NCBI GenBank assembly: GCA_002794775.1
Contig: NBAY01000148.1
Location: forward strand, 1 to 51,082
DNA length: 51,082 nucleotides
Origin: Porodaedalea pini
Taxonomy: Eukaryota > Basidiomycota > Agaricomycetes > Hymenochaetales > Hymenochaetaceae
Direction: 5' to 3'
Each line of letters begins with the position of its first letter. Positions within the stretch are counted from its first letter, which is position 1. The translations under genes and the position numbers were made by a program. This document shows, in pieces, positions 1-9,456 of the stretch. The notes below the pieces were generated by a model. It was not told where the DNA came from. It saw only the letters and a program-made list of their open reading frames with translations, and did not search any database.

Positions 1-476
1 GCCTGCTACTGATGAACGCTGAGTTCGATGCGCAGGCAAAACCACACCTCACGAAACGTGATTAGCCGTGGCTTATCATAGCCACCCGCGAGACGGCTTA
101 TTCACGGACTTTACTCTGGCTGTTTCTCGCTGGCGCAAGGCACGCTCTTGAATGTCGGAAGATAGTAAGTAGTATGCTCGGCGTGAACGCTCTGACCTGG
201 GAGTCCCGTGGTATTCCAGGCATCGTTGTCTCTATTCTACAGAAGATTGGCTATTTTCGTCTTCTCTGGTACGACGGGTGCGCACAAAGTCGGGTTAACT
301 GGTTCCCCCGCATACGAATCTTGAAGTCATTTTACGGTATCTAATGACAAGAGCGTGTTATCACATCTGAACTGAATGAAGATCCGTTCTAAATAAAGTC
401 AAACCAAATGATATAAAACGGTGAACAGCAAGTGGCTGGCATACGTCAAGACCAGCTGGTTCCGATAGACCTCAAG
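1..476. other. Upstream region of the AA9 gene
   Basis: No convincing gene is seen here. Reading frames are short and unlike known proteins. The last 70 bases carry a TATA-like element and lead into the AA9 start codon at 477, so part of this stretch is probably promoter and 5' untranslated sequence. Confidence 0.5.
411..418 (+). promoter_or_regulatory. TATA-like box of the AA9 gene
   Basis: The sequence ATATAAAA lies 66 bases before the chosen ATG at 477. Position and composition fit a fungal TATA box. This is an inference from sequence only. Confidence 0.45.
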
Positions 477-1858
477 ATGCTGACCTCTTTCGCGACACTC
501 GCCTCTGTCTTTGTGTCGGCTGCGGCGCATGCCACCTTCCAAGAGATGTGGGTCAACGACGTTGACCAGGGTTCGTGGTGTGTCAGGACTCCCCAATCAA
601 ACTCTCCAGTCACTTCGGTGACCAGCACGGTACATATTCCTCTAACAGCACGGCTGGCTTGCACTCAATAAAGGAAAAATTTATAGGATCTCGCTTGCAA
701 TGTCAATGCTCAACCGAGCTCCGGTCTTTGTAGTGTGGAACGTGCGTATATTCCGTCTCTAATTCTGTCAGATCTCTCAGCTCAACGCTCATTTAGCGGG
801 CGATTCTGTCACTGTCGAGATGCACCAGCAGCCGGGCGACCGGTCCTGTGCGGATGAGGCCATTGGTGGAGATCATTGGGGTCCAGTCCAAGTCTACATG
901 GCGCAGGTCTCTGACGCTACGACTGCAGTCGGTTCGTCTGCTGGCTGGTTCAAGGTTTCTGAAATGGGTTTGCCATCCAATAACCCGGAGTACTGGGCGA
1001 CTGAGGTCCTTAACGACAACTGTGGACACTACACCTTCACTGTTCCTGATATCGCGCCTGGCCAATATCTCCTTCGCGCCGAGGTCATCGGTAAGTCGCA
1101 TGGTCCTCTTCGAAGTTATAAAAGAAAAATACGCTTACGTGTACACCTTAAAGCCCTCCACGTGGCTAGCACTGTTGGTGGTGCTCAGTTTTACATGTCT
1201 TGCTTCCAGCTCGACGTTGGCGGATCTGGCACAGCTAGCCCGTCGACAGTAAACATCCCTGGAGTCTACGGCGCCTCTGATCCTGTTAGAGTGTTTCACC
1301 TTAACAAACATCAGAACATTTCTGATTTTTATTCCCCCCTTGCTAAACAGGGTATCCTCATCGACATCTACACCTCTCCTACGGCCTACACGAGTAAGTA
1401 TTGTTCTTGGTTTAAAATTGTGGACTTCTGATTATCCGTCCATAGTTCCTGGCCCCACGCCGTACGGAACGACTTCGCCGACTGTCGCCACTACGGCTTG
1501 GCCAACTGTCGCGACATGGAACACTGCAGAGCAGCCCTCTACCGTCCCGACGACGGCGCCTCCGAACGCAGGGACTGCGCCAAGCCAGACTGCCTCAATT
1601 CCGGCAGCTCCGACCACCAGCGCCTCGGTCGCAACGACCGTCTCGGCGACGAGCTCTAGTGCGAGTGCGAGTTCCACTGCTGTCGGCACTGTACAGAAGT
1701 ATGGCCAGTGCGGTGGCATCGGCTGGACAGGGGCTACCGGATGCGTTGCGGGTACAACATGCACCGACGTCAATGACGTGAGTGTTGACATGTTCATGCT
1801 TTCAGCCTCAACACAGCTTAACCATTTACTCGCCTAGTACTACTACCAATGCCTGTGA
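477..1858 (+). CDS. AA9 lytic polysaccharide monooxygenase with CBM1
   Basis: A secreted copper enzyme that oxidatively cleaves cellulose or related glucans. Seven exons with matching phases: 477-629, 687-741, 797-1090, 1154-1284, 1351-1393, 1446-1777, 1838-1858, giving 342 residues. Residues 1-17 are a signal peptide, so the mature protein starts with His18, the N-terminal ligand of the histidine brace. His79 sits in the family motif HQQPGDRSC. His96 in GGDHWGPV is the expected second copper ligand, Tyr181 in QFYM the axial tyrosine, and His170 and Gln179 the second-sphere pair. A Ser/Thr/Ala/Pro-rich linker follows, then a CBM1 at about 311-342 with four cysteines and aromatic residues Trp319 and Tyr337-339. 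The splice of exons 2 and 3 (donor GTGCGT, acceptor TTTAG) is chosen because it restores CSVEPGDSVTVE, which fits the family. The gene looks intact and lies next to a heavily transposon-invaded segment. Confidence 0.93.
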
Positions 1859-1997
1859 ATAAGACTGTGATGAGCAGCCATCCCTTCTCGTTATGCGTGA
1901 GGTGGTGGAGGAGCTGTACACCAGAGCTAAAATGTTATTCATCATATAAGTATATAGTTTTACACTGTATAAGAAGTTTCGCAACCTGGGGTACGAG

Positions 1998-2096
1998 TGT
2001 GGTTGGCTCAAAAGCCCGAGCTTATCAGCCTCAAATTAATTTAGATCCTCGTTTTAAAAATACTAAACAAATGTTATTGGACTGGTATAGATATTA
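1998..2096 (-). repeat. Left edge of the inverted duplicated unit
   Basis: This 100 bp stretch matches, in reverse complement, the area around 47650-47750. Both share the words GGCTCAAAAGCCC, CTTATC, GCCTCAAAT and TAGATAT in the same order. It is the outermost piece of the inverted unit copy, cut off from its continuation at 12541 by two transposon insertions. The match fades toward the AA9 gene at about 1998. The bases 1859-1997 hold nothing recognisable apart from the AA9 3' untranslated region. Confidence 0.7.
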
Positions 2097-4096
2097 CAGC
2101 CATTTTCATAAGTCCTGCGACACGTGCATTTCACGTGAAGTGAGCCGCGTCTGAGCCAAAACGTCGAAAAATAGAATAAATGTTGATTTTCTCTGTAAAT
2201 TCTGCGCAGTACCTGCTCATTAAGTACTCAAAAAATAGGCATGGTTCTCAGGAGCAGAAATATGTAAAATAGGGAGCAATACATTGACTGTGTAGGTGGG
2301 TGGAGATCAAACAAGTGCAGCCAGTCTGTTCTCTCATACATTTCCACTGAGATTCAAAAATTATGGCTCCCCTACATCTACCTATAAAATTCTTTCCCAT
2401 GACTGTAAATTAAGTATATGACTATACCAACAGCTCCTGCAAGTCTGAAGCCAATCCATGCAGTATTCATGGTGCAGCAGCAAGGTTTGTGTTCCACTTT
2501 GAGCTCTTTCCACCTTCCTCTTCTCACAACAGGTCTTGCAGCACGGGCGAGAAGACCGCTAAGATTATGATTCTTTTTGTGTAATTATCGGACACATAAA
2601 AGCCATCTTCCCTGCAAGTTTCCTGTCCATTCGCTTTGTGCTTCGACTGCTACGCTCAAATTTCTGTGCATACTACCAACACCTGTGAGCACGTGAGCAC
2701 GTGTTAGCCAAGCCACCGCCATGCAAACACGAAAGCCAACACTCTACTTCCTCCTCCTCTCAGGTCGTTCCATGATGGTTTCAGGCAAGGCACTCTCAGA
2801 TGATGCAAGACACATCATATTCAGACTGTATCAGTCACGACTCTTCACCGTGCATGACCTGGCCAGGGTAATAGATATCCATCGAGCAACAATCCACCAA
2901 ACTGTTGCTCAACACGAGCGCATGGGGCATTTACAACAGGAGGGCACGAGGACCGGAAGACCAAGGTTGCTTGATTATGCGGATACACAGGTGAGTGCAT
3001 TTTTTGAATTGTAATGACTCGCTGCGGCTAACTGAACTATAGTATCTCTTGAGCACGATAGAGCATCGCAAGGACCAGTACTTAGACGAGGTGAGGGAGG
3101 AGCTGGAAAGGGTAACAGGCAAGAAGGTTTCGGACACTACAGTATGGAGGTCTCTGCGCCGGGCTGGGTTCACTCTGAAGACGGTGCGGTGATGCTTATG
3201 GCTTCGCATCAGCAAACTTACTCTGCTCAAGATATCGAAAAGGGCACTTGAACGCAGCGAGTCTGCTCGGCTCCGGTACACATTGAGAATGGGATCTCAA
3301 TATGAGGCAGAACAGCTCGTCTTTGTCGACGAGAGCGCATGCGACCGACGTACCTTCTTGAGGAAGAAAGCATGGGCTTTGCAGGGTTATCAGGCATGTC
3401 GGAAAGTGATCTTTACACGGGGAAAAAGGTGCGATGCTTACCTTTATGACTGCAGATCTGACTGCTTGCCTCTTCTAGGTATTCGATCTTGCCCGCAATC
3501 ACTTCGACTGGCATGCTTGACTGTACAATACTGGAAGGATCCTTCAATGCCACCTCCTTCTCCGCATTTATCAGGGATCTCTTGGACCACATGCAACCTT
3601 GGCCGGCCCAAAACTCTGTCGTGGTGATGGACAACTGCACAATCCACAAGTCACTGGAAATCCGCGAACTCATTGAGTCAAGGTCCGTCTATTTTTACCT
3701 GTCGTGCTGCGACGCAGGGCTCTTACTGATCTGACTCCGCACAGGGGCATGAAGCTGGAATTTCTCCCCACGTATTCTCCGGACTTCAACCCGATCGAGC
3801 TGGCATTCTCTCTGCTGAAATCTCGACTTTGTCGGGTCAAATTCAGTGATGAGGAAACGGACGCTTCAGTATTCGCGAAGCTTTACGGTGAAACCATGTC
3901 TATCAGTGCTGCGGACTGTCGTGCTTTCTATCATCATTGCGGTTATCTCTGTTAGTGTCGGGTTTCTTCATCGAGTGGATACAGGCTTCCTTGTCACTGT
4001 CTCAACTGGTCCAACAATGTAATATATTCTGTCTATATGATGTACGCATAACTACTGTTCCTTGATGTGAGAAACATCCTCCTGCGCATATCGAAC
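2097..4096 (+). repeat. Left 2000 bp terminal inverted repeat arm
   Basis: It pairs with 9457-11456. Identity appears complete in every part compared, and all transposase reading frames are the same. The outer 620 bp are non-coding, then comes the transposase gene, then about 140 bp including the last 14 codons of the minus-strand cargo gene. Pairing stops sharply at 4096/9457. Confidence 0.9.
2721..3955 (+). CDS. DD34E transposase (IS630/Tc1/mariner type), left arm copy
   Basis: Transposase expected to cut and insert DNA at TA dinucleotides. Five exons with consistent phases: 2721-2990, 3043-3183, 3232-3428, 3479-3682, 3745-3955, giving 340 residues. Residues 20-75 form a helix-turn-helix that should bind the terminal repeats, ending in a GRPR-like basic stretch near residue 80. 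The DDE_3 catalytic core has Asp170 in VFVDES, Asp254 in VVMDN and Glu289 in FNPIE. There are 34 residues between the last two acids, as in DD34E members. Introns of about 45-65 bp are typical for the host phylum. ATG 2721 is the first in frame; an inner ATG pair at 2772/2775 is a possible alternative. There is no internal stop, so the protein may be active. The whole gene recurs in inverse orientation at 9598-10832. Confidence 0.88.
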
Positions 4097-5852
4097 GATA
4101 CGATTGAGTAACCCAATGCTTGCCTCCACTTGAGCATCAATAACCATCTTCTCAAGCCTTCCAAATTCTAAGTAAGCCAAGTCATCCAAGCGTTTAACAT
4201 CATTGGCCTCGAAAACAGGTAGCAGAGACCTGTATTGGTAGTCATCGCGGCCTCTCTCCATGTCATCGTGCAATGATTCAATCCAATTCCGAACAGAAGG
4301 GTAATCGTGTGGCCTGCGCTCAGCTATCACCCGGTTATGCATTTCGTAGTGCTGGGCAATGACCGGCTGGTTGAAAGGTTGCATTGGCACTACAGTTGCC
4401 ACTGTTCCGGCTGTCACAGGAGCACTGTTGGGGAGGGATGTTGTAGGCCCAGTTGCTATGTCAGAGCCGGTTCCTGCGCTGGCATTGTCAGCTGCTTTCC
4501 ACTGCTTGTCCAATACTTTCAGTTGCCCCGGTACTTCGTCCACTTTGACTCCAGGAGTATTCTTATACTAGACAAAGTATGCTTTTAGTCCGGTGAGATT
4601 GTGCTTTGTCAATGGACTCACAATCAGTTTTGCATGTTCAACAAGATGTTTGTTGGAATACATAAGATGGTCTTTTGACCCTCTTATTTTACCACAGAGC
4701 CTGCCATCGTGTTTATCGCATTTGAACGCTGCTGTGATTTGCGCCATAATCCGTTCGAGTGCAGCATCGTAAGCTTCCTTAGCACCGGTGACCCCTGAAG
4801 GAGTCGCATTCGTTCTAGTTGCACTTTGCTGTTTATTGCTGTTCCCATTGTTCCCGCGTGTATTCTTCACTGCATGTCAGGAACCACTTTATACATCAAA
4901 TACTATAGACGAACCTGATTACTGAGATTCCGAATGACAATTCCAGGGTTTTTGTTACCTCGTTTCTTCTTCTTTTCAGCTGCTTGATGCCTGTGAACTC
5001 ATTTGAACAGCGCGTCCAACTGGTCTTGTGTATCCAAATATTCTGGTTCGAGCTTTGTCCCAGACTTCACAGACCAGCAAGCTGTGTAACCAAGTTGGTC
5101 GAATGTAGAACGGCCCCGGGTGATTGAAACCGCTTCATTGATCAAATCAGCCAGCGACATCTTGGAGTTGATCTTCATGTCTCGCACGCCAGTACCGTCA
5201 TGAATTTTTACCATGACTTCCAGTTCGGGCTTTTTCTCTGCAGCAGGTGTCGATGTGATCCATCCATAAGCTTTTGCATGTCCAAGGGAGGGAGTATTCC
5301 AGTCCACATACTCGCCAGCTATACTTTTCTTAGCCACAGCCTTAGGCAACAATGAATGGAGGTTTCGTACCATCATCAAGATGGAAAGAACGCTCATCAG
5401 GCTTGTCAGGGGAGTCAGGAATTTCATCGAAGGCCGATCTGTCATTGTCAAAACCCTGCGTTTCATTCATAGTGTCGTTCAAGCCAAGTCCTGAAGCCCG
5501 AACGACGTCCACAATGGATATATCCCCCTGATCTTCAGGCGAATGCTCCTGTTCAACTGTATCCTTGTCATTGCCCTTCTTGCGCGGCTATGGGCATGAA
5601 AACCGGTCAGAGAGAGCATTTGCATCAAATTTCACAACTCACAGTTCGGTGGGTCGGCTTTGCTGTTGTAGCATATTTCTTCCCACTCGATTTTGACTGC
5701 TTTTTTGCGGGAGTTTCGGGGACCTGATTGGGGACTTCATTTTTCCTGGGGCGACCAACAGGGCGTTTCTTCATCTGCACAGCTAATTCCGCAGCTAGTT
5801 CTTCGCCGTCTTTGAGTTTTTTGGACTTCTTTCTGACATGTTGAGGCGGCAT
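4052..5852 (-). pseudogene. Cargo gene 1: AT-hook protein with SAM-like C-terminus, eroded
   Basis: Not a recognised named gene. The first exon (5852-5643) encodes a lysine-rich start with an AT-hook (KKRPVGRPRK), so DNA binding is likely. Exon 2 begins at 5587 and is acidic. A middle part (about 5290-5000) has a compact beta-grasp-like look around VMVKIHDGTG and LGYTACWS. The C-terminal part (4543-4052) resembles the SAM-like helical domain seen in many basidiomycete proteins, with SVRNWIESL, DDLAYLEFGRLE and LLNRIVRYAQEDV. Breaks: the frame shifts near 5350-5380 with no credible intron to explain it, and an in-frame TAG lies at 4568-4570 with open coding on both sides. The last 14 codons lie inside the left arm, so they are duplicated at 9457-9502. 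It is transcribed away from cargo gene 2. Function is unknown; a role in transposition or target choice is only a guess. Confidence 0.6.
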
Positions 5853-6174
5853 CGTAGGGTCAGGAAAAGAAACGCAATTCGATTTCGCTTAGAGCATCAG
5901 ATATTTTTGCTTACCAAATATTTTGGTACCTAAGCCTCCCGAAAGATGTCGGCGACCTCTACCTCCTTCATGACTATTGCTTTCATGCCGACTGAGCCAT
6001 TGTGGACCAAGGTTGAAGGTAGGGAACTGGCTATCCCAATGCGGCAAGAATACAAAAGGAGGGTTCAGGGCATCAAAATGCACCGGTCTCATCTTTATCT
6101 CTCGTCCTTCTCCTCCCATCCCCATCAGTCTTGCTCTCCCGCCTCATCGCTCACCCCTATAAGTACCCATTGCT

Positions 6175-9028
6175 ATGGAAGGACAAGCTGGACGGCATCC
6201 TATGGATCCTTCCAGTGACATAGTCATGGTTAATGGTACGGAATAGATCGCCACGTTCTAAGTCTTTGGTGGCTTACAAACAGGCATTTTGTGTAGCACC
6301 CAGTGAAGTTCATGATCATGAAGACACCATGGAAGACTCTGAGCAGTTGCAAGAGGTGCTATCTGGTAAGCATATGTCTTCCCTGGTAAGTTCCATGGGC
6401 CCTTCTGACGTGACATCAGATGAAGTTTCTTCTGAAGGACCTGCAGAGAATGATTCAAAAGGAAAGGGAAAGGAAGTGGCTCGAGAGCGTTCAGGGGAGG
6501 AATCTAGTCGTAGTAGCCGTAAGTACTATTTATACAATTGCTGTGGGATCGTCCTGATGCATCTGTGCACTATTTTTCAGCGTCCAAAAGTGCAGCGCTA
6601 AAGAAGCAGCTCGTTCAAGCGAAGGCATCACAGTCCTATGACAAAGTTGTGGTAATTGCGGAGGCAGCTGTTGCTAAGCATGGTCAGATTGAGGAAAAGT
6701 CAAAGCGGCGTAAAAAACGTCTTCACGCCAGAAAAAATTATGATTCTCTCTTGGCTAGGATAACCCAACTCGAGTCACAAATCCACACAAGCGAGGCCAC
6801 CGTGCTTCGAACTGTTCAAGATGTTGCTGCAGCCGACGAGGCACATTCTTCGGAGGCCCAGGTTGGCCTTCTTTTTGTCACGGATCGGGTTAATACGTTG
6901 GAGGAGAAAAATGAACAAAGCGAAATCAATGTGCGTCGAGTAGAAGATGAAATACGTGGTGTACTTAGTCTTCATATGGATGCTATTCTCGGGGTAAAGC
7001 TCCTTCTCTAGTATCACTCTACTTGATTCTCACATTCTGATTTAGGAGCCTGAAGCGGCGGATAAGTTGCGCCTTCGAAAATTAATCGAGGAAGGAAAGA
7101 TTATACTCCTTACGGGATTCAGTGTTGCGGAGCATGTCCTGCAGATTCGCTACTGCTCGGGAAACACTTCAAATAATGAGGATGTCCGCAAGCCTAAAAG
7201 GATTCATTATTTCATCCCGATCGACCACCCTCGTATTCAGGAAAACACAGCGTGTGACCCGTAGACATACGAACGGGTCTTGAGGGACCTTGTGCAGCGC
7301 GCTCAAACCCCAAAGGCAGGCCCTGGTGTGCCCTTCGAGGCATTCAAATCAATCGCCAATATAACGGAAAACCACGCATTCGATCTCGGGCAACTCTATC
7401 CGAAGTACGACAGAGAGAAGGTAATCCAAAACTTGCACGACTTGTTAGCTGCTTTTATGCGTGCTCATGAATGGCCGAGTTTCTGGGAGATGAACGCTTC
7501 GCTTTCCTTTGTCGTGAGGGTGGAACAGGCAGGATATGGAGATTGCAAACCTTTCTGCGACCGGGCCCAATACAACGATGCGGACGCCCTTGTTCTGGCG
7601 GAAGTTATTAGGAGCGGACTTCCACAGGCATCCGAGATATCCACGGAGCTAAAGGGGAAACCTGAGACTATGAGCAAAATCGAGAGTTTCGTGGGCCACG
7701 AAGCGATGTGGATTTTCAATCAGTATCAGCAAAAGTCTAAAAAGAGTTGGCCTAAAAGAGGCTCTGCTCACTACTCCACGCACTCTTCCCAACTCTCCGA
7801 CGTGGGCTCTACCCCTTGCGATACTGTATTGGGCGCGCAATTTGATTTGAAAAAGAGACTTACGCGCGATTCTGTCAACCGAATCACATACGTACTTCGT
7901 CTCGCCTTCAGACAACGAAAAGAGGATGTGGATATCTTGTTTAGCGCTTCCCCGATACCGCAACTGGAGGGACCGGAAAAATATGATTTTAAGTCGGCCG
8001 ATAGTCGAATGAGAGAATATGCCGGTCTTGTTGTGGATCCTTGTAATGAAGCAAGCTTGTCGTACGAAGAACTGGACACCCGAGTACTTCTCGCAGAGGC
8101 CAGTGCGCCAGCGGGCAGTGTGAAGCACTCGCTATGCAGGAATTACAGGAATCTTAGGGCGTATATGCCTTTCATCAAGGACCTGTCTGCGCTATCGGCA
8201 GCTCTCAAGCTCTTGGAGGACGGAATTGCCGACATTCTATTGCGGGAAGATGCCTATGACTCACTCGTAGTTGCGTTACACGGAGGTGCCCATGATATGT
8301 CCGAGCCTGTGGAATCTTACGAAGCTGCAATAAAGGCATTGGAGGAGCGTGGCATTTCGCAGGGGCAGTTTAAGGAGTGTGCTCCACATTTCAGAGCGAT
8401 TTTGGCCGTCCAGCAGGGAATCAACATGCATAACAGTATCCCCGACGGACCTATAAGCGTAGGGTTCCCCCTTCCACATGTGGACAATGTGGTGCGATCC
8501 AGTGAACGGGAATCCAGTGCATTGCAATCCTATCCGTCGTCATCTGCGAAATCATTTCGCAAGCGTCCCGCTGACGATCATGCCCTTACGACGAGGCCAG
8601 AGAAAAAAAAGAATCGATCGGATTACCCGCATGACGAAGGCCCCTCTAATTCGAAAGGAGGCATGGCTCGTGGAGACACGTCCCCGCCATCCCCCCTCAC
8701 TTCGTCCTCGCTCCAGCCAGGCCCCTCTAATTCGTTTAATGCCGGAAGGGGAGGCACGGCTCATGGAAACACATCCCGGTCCCTCCTCACTTCGTCCTCG
8801 TCCCGGCCACCTCCCCCCGCTGACTGGCATCAGACTTACGAGAACTACAGAAGAGAGGGTGGAAGAGAGGGTAGAAGCGACCAGAAACGGAGACACGACT
8901 ACCACTCCGGAAGAGAGGATAGAGACTACCAGAGACGGGAATACAGCTACTCCGGAAGAGAGGATAGAGACTACCAGAGACGGGAATACAGCTACTCCAG
9001 AAGAGAGGGTAGACGTGGACATCACTGA
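6175..9028 (+). pseudogene. Cargo gene 2: coiled-coil protein with basic C-terminal tail, one in-frame stop
   Basis: Not recognised. Four exons fit with consistent phases: 6175-6228, 6284-6518, 6581-6993, 7046-9028, about 893 residues if the in-frame TAG at 7262-7264 is read through. The N-terminal part is acidic and Ser/Glu-rich. Exon 3 encodes a Lys/Arg/Glu-rich coiled coil with heptad spacing. The long last exon encodes a helical domain, then a Pro/Ser/Gly-rich linker and an Arg/Asp/Tyr-rich tail with a 15-residue repeat. The plan of helical core plus basic tail recalls retroelement Gag or other nucleic-acid-binding structural proteins, but no zinc knuckle is visible. The TAG may come from CAG. 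An intron from about 7183 to 7264 that removes it is formally possible, yet would delete sequence that looks coding. The start at 6175 is chosen because its first intron (6229-6283) joins in phase. Confidence 0.55.
8906..9013 (+). repeat. 45 bp tandem repeat coding a 15-residue motif
   Basis: Two full units start at 8906 and 8951 and a third, degenerate one at 8996. The frame is kept, so the protein tail repeats GREDRDYQRREYSYS. The charged, tyrosine-rich repeat suggests RNA or DNA binding or self-association. Confidence 0.85.
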
Positions 9029-9456
9029 GAGAGTTCCGGAAGAGTTGCTCTGACATCACGACGATGACCTCGAGGCGTCCAAGGTGGTCACTGGAGCGGC
9101 GGTAATGAGGAGGGACTCAAGCGTGGATCAAATCGGTCTGAACAATCAGACACATGCTCTCGCATAGCCTCAAATCCTTTTGTCTACTATTTCCTTTTGT
9201 ATTCCTCCTACTAAGTCTTCTTTCATACAGAAATACCAGGGTTTTGTATGATTAGTTGTGTAGAATGTACATTTTATTTATTCAATGATTGAAGTTTACT
9301 GCTAGAAAGTGACCATGATGATGGAGTGCGTGATGTTCTGCACCGCTCAACTCATTGTCCATCGCTACGATAGCCTTTGGGCATGGCAAGACTGCATATG
9401 GTCCAAGAGCGAAGGATGCAGAGGTCGAGACAAGTCTTGCATTACTCACTCACACT
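9029..9456. other. Spacer between cargo gene 2 and the right arm
   Basis: No gene is supported here. It is AT-rich after 9170 and probably holds the 3' untranslated region of cargo gene 2. At 9457 the right arm starts in the middle of what was coding sequence in the left arm. Confidence 0.5.
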
